Shown here one piece after another: positions 25,663 to 34,779 of a stretch of 64,000 bases of DNA. The stretch comes from Sphingobacteriales bacterium 50-39 (GTDB lineage: Bacteria; Bacteroidota; Bacteroidia; Chitinophagales; Chitinophagaceae). A model generated the notes under the pieces. That model saw nothing but the letters and a program-made list of their open reading frames with translations. It ran no database searches and was not told the DNA's origin. Each line of letters starts with the position of its first letter. Within the stretch, counting starts at the first letter, position 1. The translations under genes were made by a program, and so were the position numbers. The stretch spans positions 186,001 through 250,000 of the forward strand of contig MKTZ01000015.1 in NCBI GenBank assembly GCA_001898505.1, in the 5' to 3' direction.

Positions 25663-28600
25663 ATGCCGAGACCCAGCTCCCCCTGCGATCAGACCACGCT
25701 CATCCGGTGGCTCCTTGTTACATGCTGCCTGATCCTATCCCCGGCCGTCTTTCCGGCAATCCTCATCGTCTCTACAAATGCCGATAACGGGCCTGGTTCT
25801 CTGCGAGACGCGATCAATCAGGCATCGGCCAATGGCACATCCACCCGCGACTCCATCATTTTCGCCCTTCCAGATAACAGTCAGGCCGGTAGAACGATCA
25901 CCCTTTTATCACCTTTGCCGCCATTGACATCCAATATGGCGATCAACGGCATTTCCCAGGGCGGCAGTCCCGTCGGTCCCAGTCAGGCACAAATCCTGCT
26001 GTTCCTGGGCACTACTACCACAAACTTCGATTTCCTCCGGGTTTATGATTGCACCGACGTGGGTATATACGGGTTAGCAATGATATCCACGGCGAATACG
26101 GGGAGTAACGGCGTCTTCGTCTATGGCATTTCCTATGTCCGTTGTCATAACCTGCAGATCGGCCAGCCGGGAGCCGGCAATTATGTACTGGGTTGCAATT
26201 ATTCCATACACAGTGCTACAGGCGGCTATGGATTCTATGTCACCGGGGACACCAGCCGGCAAGTAGTGATCCAATCCAATGTCATCGGCCTGGACATGGC
26301 CGGAGGATTCAGCAATCGATACGGGAGCGCGACCCTCTCCCTGGTCTATAATTGCCTCTACCTTATCAACACCTCGGATATTACCATTGGCGGTAGCGAC
26401 CCTGCTCAGGGAAATACCATCGTTTCCGGCAACCCTGATCCTGGGTACTCCGTTACGACGATCAATATCATGGTGCAAACCTATCGCTATTCCGGTAACG
26501 GGCAGCTGACCATCAGCAACAATAAATTTGGTACCCGTACTGATGGGACGCTCGACGCCGCCAATCCGCAAATTCCTATTTTTCTGGATATTTTCGGGGG
26601 CAACGACTATGTGGCCCGGGTGACGAATAATGTACTGCAAGGGTATCTTTATTTAAATAGCCTGGGGCAGCCCTTTACTATCCAGGGTAATACTATTTTC
26701 AACATCAAAGTCAACAACCTGTATTCTTTTGGCATCACCATCAGCCAGTGTGGTGGCGGGGGCCTCATCGGCGGAGACCTCCCTTCACAGCAAAATATCA
26801 TCTCGAATACTTATACCGACACCATTTATTATTTTAAGGATAACACCTATGAGGGTAGTATCCGCTATGATCAATTTTCTCATCCAACCATCCGCAACAA
26901 TATAACCCTCTGCAACAGCTATCACAGTTCAGGCATCCGGGATGATGATTTCGGCTATTACTACGACCAGTTGGCCTTCGTCCGGATCGACTCCACCGCC
27001 GCCAATTTTGTCCGGGGCATGGCTACCCCCGGTACGCGCATCGATGTCTATCTGGACGACGATTGCGATGCGTGCGAAGGAAAACAATATTTAGGATTTA
27101 CTATGGCCAATGCCGATAGCAGCTGGAAATATACAGGGGTTTTCAATTCCCCCGTCGTCGCCACCTCCACCACTTCCATGACCGGGCAGACCTCCGAATT
27201 CTCCCAACCTTTTGTGGACAATAGCAGTGTCGTGGTGAAGCAACCTACCTGTGGCAAAAAGACCGGCTATATCAGAGGGATGCACATCACGGGAGGAGAC
27301 AATGTCAAATGGCATCTGATGCGTCAGGTGGCAGGTGTATGGACCGACTCCATCTATTCGACCAAACTCGACCTCGACAGCGCGATGCCGGGAATATATT
27401 TTTTTGATGCCTGGCTGGGCAAATCCTGTCGCAGCGCCTACGTCCGATATGACCTCACCGACATTGAATTCCACCTTGACGCTTCCGGCATATCGCTCCA
27501 AAACCCAAGCTGCGGCAAATTCAACGGCTCCATCTCCAATATACAATTGTCCAACACGCAGGACGTGCGGATATCCTGGAAAGACGCCGCCGGCAATACG
27601 GTATCCAGCCAGCTGAACCTCGCCAGTGCGGGAGCCGGTCAATACCGGCTCGTGGCGCTCGACACCGTGACCAATTGCGGCGACTCCACCGGTTTTTACG
27701 CCCTCGTGAATCAGAGTGGACCTGCCCTGGACCTCAGCGGCGCCCAGGTACAGCCTGCAACCTGCGGTTCGGCCAACGGCAGCATTTCCCGGATCCAGTT
27801 CAGCAATGTCAGCGGCAGCGCCTACTATGGCTGGCTCGACTCGCTGGGTCATCTTGTCGGGAATGCCGCAGACCTCCCGAATGTACCTGCAGGGAGCTAC
27901 CGCCTTCAATTCAAAGATGCTTCGGCCTGCGACACGATCACTACTCCAGCGATAGCTGTTCCGTCCGCAGGGATCATCTCCATCGACACGACAGCCAGGG
28001 TCATCGATCCCAGCCATTGCAATCATCCAACGGGCTCGATCAGTGGCATTACAGTCGTCAACGGTTATAGCTATTCCTGGGTGGACTCCCTGACAGGCGC
28101 TGTCGTTTCAACCAGCCTGCCCCTGAGTCAGGTGCCGGCCGGGTATTATCAACTATTTACCAAAAGTGCAGCAGGCTGCACGGGGCATACACATAGCTTC
28201 CATATAGCCGAAGCCTTAGTCCCATTCAACTTTACCAGCGCTACCCCCATCGATGAAAGCTGCCAAAAAAGCAATGGCCAGGTGCAGATCGAAGGTTTTT
28301 CACCTAACGATGGCAGTTTCACTTTTTCATGGACGGACGGCAATGGAGCTCCACTTAGCACGACAGGTCTCACCGAATCGAACCTCCCCGCCGGGGTCTA
28401 TAGCTGCTTTGCTACGGATGCCAATGGGTGTACTCAATTTGTAGCAAAAGAGACAGTGGTTAACGAACCTGCGGCGAAGGTGGACTATGGCCAGGCCAAA
28501 GTACAGCCGGATATCTGTACCCAGGGAGTAGGCTCTATTGCTCAATTGAACATCAGCGGATCAGGCCCCTTTTCTTACACCTGGAAGGATGCGAACAATC

Positions 28601-29253
28601 AGTCCGTGGGTACAGAAAAAGATCTGCATGACGTTGGGCCAGGTAATTATTATTTGATCATTCAGGATGCCAACCAATGTATCGACACCAGCCGCATTTT
28701 TACCCTCACAGACTCTACCGTTCTGCCACGCGAGGCCAGCTATGGAACGATCATTACTTTGAAAGATTCGGTGGCCATTCTCGTCATCCGGGATCCTGTG
28801 AATGCTACTTACAGACTTTATCCGACCTCCGATACTTCGGCCGGTGCGGTGCAGCAGGATCAAAGCGGCAATTTTAGGACGGGGCCGCTGCAAAACGACA
28901 CCACAGTATATATCACCACCACTATCGGATCGTGCACCAATGGACCAACTGCCGTACCCATCAAAGTTGTCGAAACCCTGCAGCTACTTATGCCCGGGGC
29001 CTTTACGCCCAATGGAGACGGCAACAACGACCTGTTCCATGTCAAATACCCTGCGCTGCTAAAAAGCTTCCATATGGTTGTCTTCAACCGATGGGGCATG
29101 CGTGTATGCGACACGTCCGATCCCGTCAAAGGCTGGGATGGGCGCTTCCAGGGCGTGATGCAGCCCACTGGCGCCTATGTATGGTATATCAGCTATGTCG
29201 ATATCCTGGGGCGAAGCAAGACGATCTCCGGCGATGTCTTACTTGTACGATAG
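25663..29253 (+). CDS. Large T9SS surface protein with beta-helix, SprB-like repeats and gliding-type C-terminus
   Basis: 1196 residues. After a signal peptide comes STNADNGPGSLRDAINQA, a start typical of surface proteins with right-handed beta-helices; the region to about 480 has repeated short strands and Asn ladders (IQGNTIF, VTNNVL). Residues about 530-1020 hold six roughly 70-90-residue units, each beginning Cys-Gly-x-x-Gly-Ser-Ile and ending PAGxYxL...DxxxC, like SprB repeats. The C-terminal 90 residues are a gliding motility-associated domain: MPGAFTPNGDGNNDLFHV, VVFNRWGMRV, GWDGRFQGVMQPTGAYVW. This domain directs export through the type IX system and attachment to the surface. Probably an adhesin or glycan-binding protein. 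Confidence 0.88.
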   Translation: MPRPSSPCDQTTLIRWLLVTCCLILSPAVFPAILIVSTNADNGPGSLRDAINQASANGTSTRDSIIFALPDNSQAGRTITLLSPLPPLTSNMAINGISQGGSPVGPSQAQILLFLGTTTTNFDFLRVYDCTDVGIYGLAMISTANTGSNGVFVYGISYVRCHNLQIGQPGAGNYVLGCNYSIHSATGGYGFYVTGDTSRQVVIQSNVIGLDMAGGFSNRYGSATLSLVYNCLYLINTSDITIGGSDPAQGNTIVSGNPDPGYSVTTINIMVQTYRYSGNGQLTISNNKFGTRTDGTLDAANPQIPIFLDIFGGNDYVARVTNNVLQGYLYLNSLGQPFTIQGNTIFNIKVNNLYSFGITISQCGGGGLIGGDLPSQQNIISNTYTDTIYYFKDNTYEGSIRYDQFSHPTIRNNITLCNSYHSSGIRDDDFGYYYDQLAFVRIDSTAANFVRGMATPGTRIDVYLDDDCDACEGKQYLGFTMANADSSWKYTGVFNSPVVATSTTSMTGQTSEFSQPFVDNSSVVVKQPTCGKKTGYIRGMHITGGDNVKWHLMRQVAGVWTDSIYSTKLDLDSAMPGIYFFDAWLGKSCRSAYVRYDLTDIEFHLDASGISLQNPSCGKFNGSISNIQLSNTQDVRISWKDAAGNTVSSQLNLASAGAGQYRLVALDTVTNCGDSTGFYALVNQSGPALDLSGAQVQPATCGSANGSISRIQFSNVSGSAYYGWLDSLGHLVGNAADLPNVPAGSYRLQFKDASACDTITTPAIAVPSAGIISIDTTARVIDPSHCNHPTGSISGITVVNGYSYSWVDSLTGAVVSTSLPLSQVPAGYYQLFTKSAAGCTGHTHSFHIAEALVPFNFTSATPIDESCQKSNGQVQIEGFSPNDGSFTFSWTDGNGAPLSTTGLTESNLPAGVYSCFATDANGCTQFVAKETVVNEPAAKVDYGQAKVQPDICTQGVGSIAQLNISGSGPFSYTWKDANNQSVGTEKDLHDVGPGNYYLIIQDANQCIDTSRIFTLTDSTVLPREASYGTIITLKDSVAILVIRDPVNATYRLYPTSDTSAGAVQQDQSGNFRTGPLQNDTTVYITTTIGSCTNGPTAVPIKVVETLQLLMPGAFTPNGDGNNDLFHVKYPALLKSFHMVVFNRWGMRVCDTSDPVKGWDGRFQGVMQPTGAYVWYISYVDILGRSKTISGDVLLVR

Positions 29254-29290
29254 AAGGATAATCTCCATGAAACTGCCCGAATAATTTTAT

Positions 29291-29315
29291 ATATTACTAA
29301 TAAATTTAGTAATAT
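29291..29315. promoter_or_regulatory. Perfect 10-bp inverted repeat upstream of the mutasome operon
   Basis: Arms ATATTACTAA and TTAGTAATAT are exact reverse complements around the centre TAAAT. It lies 45 bases before imuA in the only gap preceding the cassette. An overlapping TAATATTG at 29310-29317 is one mismatch from TAnnTTTG. It is a candidate operator for a LexA-like repressor (inference; the binding protein is not in this window). Confidence 0.55.
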
Positions 29316-29360
29316 TGTGTAGCAAAATCAGCGATCCAACGGAAATTTCAATTTGTCGCC

Positions 29361-30089
29361 ATGTCTGTCCAACAGGATATCATTCACCGCCTGCAGCGCG
29401 AAATTTTACAGTTGCAAGGTTCCAGGCCTCCGGCCCCGGGACAGGTGGAGCTGGATATGGGACCCATAAATACAGCCTTTCCCAATAAAACCTTCCCAAT
29501 AGGCGCTATTCACGAATTTATCTGTCCGAGACCACCGGATGAGGCGGCGACAGCAGGATTCACTGCGGGACTTATCTCCGGACTTATGCAGCTGGGTGGC
29601 GTTTGTGTCTGGGTCAGCGCAGGCCGGAAGGTTTACCCTCCGGGTCTAAAGATCTTCGGGGTGGCGCCGGACAGGGTGATCTTTATGGATATGCGCACCG
29701 AAAAAGAAGTGCTATGGGTAATGGAAGAAGCGCTGAAATGCGAAAGGCTGGCAGCCGTGGTAGGCGAACTGCGTGAGTTGGGTATGACTGTCTCACGAAG
29801 ATATCAACTGGCGGTGGAACAAAGCCGCGTCACAGGTTTGGTCATCCGGCAGCAGCCACGACAGCTTTATCCCAACGCAGCGGTCGCCCGCTGGCATGTG
29901 ACACATCTTCCGGGTCTGATCGGGCCAGACATGCCGGGAGTAGGTTTTCCCCGATGGAATATACAATTAAGCCGCATCCGGAACGGACATCCGGGTAGTT
30001 GGGAGGTGGGATGGCAGGCAGGCCGGTTCCACTTCGAGACAGCAAAAGCCAGCGTGCAGGAAAAGGTCTTGCAAAAGCTGACGGGGTAG
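29361..30089 (+). CDS. imuA: ImuA, RecA-like accessory protein of the translesion mutasome
   Basis: 242 residues, soluble. The central part (FTAGLISGLMQLGGVCVWVSAG, KIFGVAPDRVIFMDM, VMEEALKCERLAAVVGEL) is the shortened RecA/SulA-like fold of ImuA. It belongs to the damage-inducible ImuA-ImuB-DnaE2 system that replaces UmuDC-type mutagenesis in many bacteria. ImuA is thought to help recruit the complex to damaged DNA (family knowledge). The imuB start follows five bases after its stop codon. Confidence 0.85.
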   Translation: MSVQQDIIHRLQREILQLQGSRPPAPGQVELDMGPINTAFPNKTFPIGAIHEFICPRPPDEAATAGFTAGLISGLMQLGGVCVWVSAGRKVYPPGLKIFGVAPDRVIFMDMRTEKEVLWVMEEALKCERLAAVVGELRELGMTVSRRYQLAVEQSRVTGLVIRQQPRQLYPNAAVARWHVTHLPGLIGPDMPGVGFPRWNIQLSRIRNGHPGSWEVGWQAGRFHFETAKASVQEKVLQKLTG

Positions 30090-30094
30090 CGTCA

Positions 30095-31597
30095 ATGGGT
30101 AAACGCTTTCTCTCGCTGTGGTTCCGTCGTCTGACGACGGACTATGTGTCCATCCGCCGGCCTGCCTTACTCCACCAGCCTTTTGTACTGGCACTTCCTG
30201 ACCACGGACGAATGGTGATCACGGCAGCAAGCGCATTAGCCATGGAGGAAGGCATACAAACTGGTATGGCGGTGGCAGATGCGCGGGTACTGGTACCTAC
30301 CCTGGAAGTATTGGATGATAAGGAGGGGTTGACTTCAAAGCTGCTCCGGCAACTGGCGCTTTGGTGCATTCGCTATACTCCCATTGTCGCCATCGACGCT
30401 CCGAACGGATTGCTCCTGGACATAAGCGGCTGCCCTCATCTATGGGGCGGAGAAAAGGTCTATCTCCAACAAATTGTACATACACTGAGAAACAAGGGTT
30501 ATGATGTACGAGGTGCTATCGCAGACACGGTAGGTGCAGCCTGGGCGATAGCGCGATACGGACGTGTGACACCGATAATCGAGCCGGGTGAACAGGCGGA
30601 TGCATTGCTTGGTCTGCCACCGGCAGCCCTCCGGATCGATCCATTGATCGCCGGCAGATTGCAAAAGCTGGGCCTGGACAGGATACACCGCATTGCAGGA
30701 ATGGCACGGCAGTCATTACGTACGCGGTTCGGCAATGAATTGCTGTTACGCCTGGATCAGGCTTTTGGCCGTGCCGACGAACTCATCGAGTCTGTCATTC
30801 CGCCGGCAGTTTATATGGAGCGCCTGCCCTGTCTGGAGCCCATCTGTACGGCAGGAGGCATCGAGATCGCACTGACGAAATTACTGGACACGCTTTGCAG
30901 CCGGATGCAGCACGATGGCAAGGGGTTGCGGACCGCTATATTCAAAGGACACCGCGTGGATGGCCAGATGATACAGGCAGCCATTGGGACACATCGGGCC
31001 ACACATAATATCGCACATCTTTTTAAACTGTTTGAAGAAAAGATCCCAACACTGGAGCCCGGTCTGGGGATCGAGGTCTTTACCCTGGAGGCGCCAAAGA
31101 CAGAGGATACCGGACCTTCACAAACCACCATCTGGGAGGGTGCCGGCGGGTGGCTCGACAAGAATCTCCCGGAGTTGATCGATCGGGTGAGCAATAAAAT
31201 GGGGGCGGATAGAGTACATCGTTATACACCGTCGGAACACTATTGGCCGGAACGGGCCATCACCGCAACGGACTCGTTGGACGAAATAGCATTGGACCGC
31301 TGGTCGGTGACAAGACCCAGGCCTGTTTACCTGCTTGCTCATCCGGAACCCATCGAAGTGACGGCGCCGATACCCGACTATCCGCCCATGCTGTTCCGGC
31401 ATCGGGGCGGCCTGCATAAGATCATCCGGGCGGAAGGGCCGGAACGGATCGAGCAGGAATGGTGGATCGCTATGGGACAGCACCGGGATTATTATATGGT
31501 AGAGGACGAGAGCGGAGTCCGGTACTGGATCTTCCGCAGCGGGCATTATAAGGGCACAGGGCCACATCAATGGTTCCTTCACGGCTATTTTGCCTAA
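30095..31597 (+). CDS. imuB: ImuB, Y-family polymerase-like protein of the mutasome
   Basis: 500 residues from the ATG five bases after imuA; a longer in-frame start at 29999 overlaps imuA and is rejected because MGKRFLSLWFRRL is the typical ImuB beginning. The Y-family fold is seen in MVITAASALAMEEGIQTGMAV, DISGCPHLWGGE and the helix-hairpin-helix-like GLDRIHRIAGM. The usual catalytic carboxylates of active Y-family polymerases are not clear, as expected for ImuB, which acts as a clamp-binding scaffold for DnaE2. The C-terminus (WWIAMGQHRDYYMVEDESG) matches ImuB proteins. Confidence 0.88.
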   Translation: MGKRFLSLWFRRLTTDYVSIRRPALLHQPFVLALPDHGRMVITAASALAMEEGIQTGMAVADARVLVPTLEVLDDKEGLTSKLLRQLALWCIRYTPIVAIDAPNGLLLDISGCPHLWGGEKVYLQQIVHTLRNKGYDVRGAIADTVGAAWAIARYGRVTPIIEPGEQADALLGLPPAALRIDPLIAGRLQKLGLDRIHRIAGMARQSLRTRFGNELLLRLDQAFGRADELIESVIPPAVYMERLPCLEPICTAGGIEIALTKLLDTLCSRMQHDGKGLRTAIFKGHRVDGQMIQAAIGTHRATHNIAHLFKLFEEKIPTLEPGLGIEVFTLEAPKTEDTGPSQTTIWEGAGGWLDKNLPELIDRVSNKMGADRVHRYTPSEHYWPERAITATDSLDEIALDRWSVTRPRPVYLLAHPEPIEVTAPIPDYPPMLFRHRGGLHKIIRAEGPERIEQEWWIAMGQHRDYYMVEDESGVRYWIFRSGHYKGTGPHQWFLHGYFA

Positions 31598-31600
31598 ACT

Positions 31601-34600
31601 ATGGACCACATGCATTACACAGACCTACAGGTGACGAGCAATTTCAGTTTCTTGCGGGGAGCTTCGCACCCGGAGGAGATGGTGGACCAGGCCGTGGCAA
31701 TGGGACATAAGGCCATGGCGATCACGGACCGGAATACGCTCGCTGGCATCGTGCGGGCGCATAGCCGGGCAAAAAAGCTGGGTAATATTCGTCTCCTCCC
31801 CGGAGCCCGGCTGGACCTGCTGGACGGCCCGAGCCTGCTGGCCCTGCCGACGGACAAGGATGCATACAGCCGGCTGTCCGCGCTACTGACGCTGGGCAAT
31901 CGCCGGGCGGAAAAGGGAGAATGTCATCTGTACAAAGTTGACGCCTACGCCCATGCGAAAGGCATGCAGTTTATCGTCATTCCACCCGACACGTTGAACG
32001 ATCTTTTTGACTTCGAACCTTCTTTTCATAGCACCCTTCGGGAATACCGGGATGCCTTTGCCAACAGCTGCTACCTGGCCGGTTGTCGCTATTATCGGGG
32101 TGACGATGCAAAACAGTTATTCAGATTGTATGAGCTTTCCAAAAGCTTACAGATGCCAATGGTGGCGACCAACGATGTGCACTATCATCACCCTATGCGT
32201 AGACAGTTGCAGGACGTGCTGACCTGTATCAGGGAGAGATGTACTATCTACGATGCAGGTTATAGGTTGCATCCAAATGCGGAACGATACATGAAGCCGG
32301 CAGCGGAGATGCAGCGGCTGTTCCGGCAATATCCCGGCGCGATCCGGCGAACGCAGGAGATCGCAGAGGCCTGCCAGTTTTCGCTGGACAGTTTGCAATA
32401 TGTTTATCCCGAGGAGATCACGCGGGAGGGACGTACGCCAATGGAAGAGCTGACCTTTCTCGCCTGGGAAGGAGCGCGGCAAATGTTCGGAGATACGATC
32501 CCGGAAATGATCCAAACAAATATCCGGTATGAGCTCGACTTTATCCAACGGATGAACTACCCGGCCTATTTTCTTACGGTGTACGATGTGGTCCGGTATG
32601 CGCGGGCGCACGGCATTCTTTGCCAGGGGCGTGGTTCGGCGGCCAACTCGACGATATGCTATTGTCTGGGGATCACATCGGTGGACCCGACAAAATTCGA
32701 CCTCTTGTTCGAACGATTCCTCTCCGCGGCAAGGAACGAGCCGCCGGACATCGATGTGGATTTTGAACATGAGCGACGGGAGGAGGTGATCCAGTACATC
32801 TACCAGAAATATGGCCGTGACAGGGCAGGCATCGTAGCAACAGTGACACAGGTCCACGCCAAGGGCGCTATCCGCGATGTGGGACGTGCGATGGGATTAT
32901 CCGTTGATGCGGTCGACCGGCTCTCGAAGTCGATCCATGAATTTGATGAAATGCTGGATCCTGAACTGGTACAGGCACAGGGCTTCCGGGGCAACAGGAC
33001 ACACCTGGAAAAGGTCCTGGAGCTGACGTCGCAATATATAGGTTTCCCGCGGCAGCTGGGCCAGCATACGGGTGGTTTTGTCATCACCCGCGGACAGCTG
33101 AGTGACCTATGCCCCATACTGAATGCGCGGATGGAAGACCGGACAAACATCGAGTGGAACAAGGACGATATCGATGTCCTGGGCTTTCTCAAAATAGATG
33201 TGCTGGCGCTGGGGATGCTGAGCGCGGTGCGACGGGCCTTTGACCTGGCCAAACAGCACTACGGACTGGATCTCACGCTGGCGAATATCCCACAGGACGA
33301 TCCGGCCATTTATGAGATGTGTTCGCATGCCGACACCATCGGCGTATTCCAGATCGAGAGTCGGGCACAACAGTCGATGCTGCCCCGTCTGCGCCCGGAA
33401 AACTTTTACGACCTGGTGATCGAAGTGGCGATCGTGCGGCCAGGCCCCATACAGGGAGATATGGTGCATCCCTATCTGCGGCGGCGCAACAAACTGGAAC
33501 CAGTGGTATTTCCTTCAAAAGAGCTGGAAGATATACTGGGTCGTACGCTGGGGGTGCCGCTGTTCCAGGAACAGGCCATGAAGATCGCGATCGTAGCGGC
33601 GGGTTTTACACCGTCCGAGGCGGATGAGCTGCGGCGAAGCATGGCGACATTTAAGGCGCAGGGACTGATATCCGCATTTCGCGACAAGCTCATCAACGGC
33701 ATGGTGGGCAATGGCTATTCGGAGGAATATGCGCAACGCGTGTTCCGGCAGCTGGAGGGATTTGGGAGCTATGGCTTCCCCGAAAGCCATGCGGTGAGCT
33801 TTGCCTTGCTGGTCTATATATCAGCCTGGATCAAGTGGTACTACCCGGATATCTTTCTTTGTGCATTGCTGAACAGCCAGCCGATGGGCTTTTATGCACC
33901 GGCGCAATTGATCATTTGCGCGCAAAATCATGGAGTGCATTGTCGACCGGTGGATGTCAACCACTCGGAGTGGGATAATACAATAGAGGAGCAGGAAGGA
34001 AAATACCGTGCCGTGCGGCTTGGTTTCCGGCAAGTGGATGGATTACAACAGGAGAATATGCTCTTGCTGCTGGCACGGCGTCTGAAACCATATACCAGCA
34101 TCCGGGCCTTACAGGAGGCGGGATTGTCGCAGACGGCATTGGAAAAGCTCGCGGATGCGGATGCATTCCGGTCCATAGGCATCGACAGACGGGAAGCCAT
34201 GTGGCAGGTGGCGGCGCTGCAAAAAGAACAATTCGTAAAAACGCTCAAAGGCAAGGCCCCGGTCTTCGAAGGTCGCGCACTTACCTTGTTCGAAGACCAG
34301 GATGAAAAAGTATCGCTGCCTGTCATGACAGATGCAGAGCATGTGATACAGGACTATGCTTCGATGTCCTTATCGTTAAAGGCGCACCCCGTGAGCTTTG
34401 TCCGGGACAACCTCCGCGCGCTGGGAGTTTCCACCGCCGCGGAACACGGCAGACTTCACAACGGCCAATTTATCAAAGCAGCAGGCCTTGTGCTGGTACG
34501 GCAGCGGCCAGGCACGGCCAGCGGGATCTGCTTTATCACGCTGGAGGACGAGACGGGTACTTTCAACCTGGTGGTATGGAGGGACCTGTTCGAGCAGTAT

Positions 34601-34765
34601 CGCAAACAGATATTAGGTGCAAAGCTGCTGATGGTGGAGGGTAACTTACAGATAGAAGGAGAGGTGATACATGTCATCGTGCAGCGTTGTCATAACCTGA
34701 ATCCACTGTTGGGACTGCTGTCGCCGTCCGATGAGATGTTCCCCAGCGGCCGAAATTTTAAATAA
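31601..34765 (+). CDS. dnaE2: Error-prone DNA polymerase III alpha subunit DnaE2 (ImuC)
   Basis: 1054 residues, the usual DnaE2 length and about 100 shorter than replicative DnaE. The N-terminal PHP domain opens YTDLQVTSNFSFLRGASHPE. The palm shows CQGRGSAANSTICYCLGITSVDP and EPPDIDVDFEHERREEVIQYI with the catalytic Asp-x-Asp. Later motifs are RPGPIQGDMVHPYLRRR, PLFQEQAMKIA and FGSYGFPESHAVSFALLVY, and the end has an OB fold (ITLEDETGTFNLVVW). An alternative start at 31610 exists. It carries out damage-bypass synthesis with ImuA and ImuB, three bases behind imuB. It converges with the amidohydrolase gene. Confidence 0.95.
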   Translation: MDHMHYTDLQVTSNFSFLRGASHPEEMVDQAVAMGHKAMAITDRNTLAGIVRAHSRAKKLGNIRLLPGARLDLLDGPSLLALPTDKDAYSRLSALLTLGNRRAEKGECHLYKVDAYAHAKGMQFIVIPPDTLNDLFDFEPSFHSTLREYRDAFANSCYLAGCRYYRGDDAKQLFRLYELSKSLQMPMVATNDVHYHHPMRRQLQDVLTCIRERCTIYDAGYRLHPNAERYMKPAAEMQRLFRQYPGAIRRTQEIAEACQFSLDSLQYVYPEEITREGRTPMEELTFLAWEGARQMFGDTIPEMIQTNIRYELDFIQRMNYPAYFLTVYDVVRYARAHGILCQGRGSAANSTICYCLGITSVDPTKFDLLFERFLSAARNEPPDIDVDFEHERREEVIQYIYQKYGRDRAGIVATVTQVHAKGAIRDVGRAMGLSVDAVDRLSKSIHEFDEMLDPELVQAQGFRGNRTHLEKVLELTSQYIGFPRQLGQHTGGFVITRGQLSDLCPILNARMEDRTNIEWNKDDIDVLGFLKIDVLALGMLSAVRRAFDLAKQHYGLDLTLANIPQDDPAIYEMCSHADTIGVFQIESRAQQSMLPRLRPENFYDLVIEVAIVRPGPIQGDMVHPYLRRRNKLEPVVFPSKELEDILGRTLGVPLFQEQAMKIAIVAAGFTPSEADELRRSMATFKAQGLISAFRDKLINGMVGNGYSEEYAQRVFRQLEGFGSYGFPESHAVSFALLVYISAWIKWYYPDIFLCALLNSQPMGFYAPAQLIICAQNHGVHCRPVDVNHSEWDNTIEEQEGKYRAVRLGFRQVDGLQQENMLLLLARRLKPYTSIRALQEAGLSQTALEKLADADAFRSIGIDRREAMWQVAALQKEQFVKTLKGKAPVFEGRALTLFEDQDEKVSLPVMTDAEHVIQDYASMSLSLKAHPVSFVRDNLRALGVSTAAEHGRLHNGQFIKAAGLVLVRQRPGTASGICFITLEDETGTFNLVVWRDLFEQYRKQILGAKLLMVEGNLQIEGEVIHVIVQRCHNLNPLLGLLSPSDEMFPSGRNFK

Positions 34766-34779
34766 CCAAGGAGCGCTCC

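Noticed and set aside
27250-28700. Repetitive protein segment as possible DNA repeat array
   Set aside because: The units are protein-level SprB-like repeats with diverged DNA; not CRISPR or satellite DNA.
29999-30094. Longer start for imuB overlapping imuA
   Set aside because: The extra residues are a shifted reading of imuA; the start at 30095 begins with the conserved ImuB sequence.
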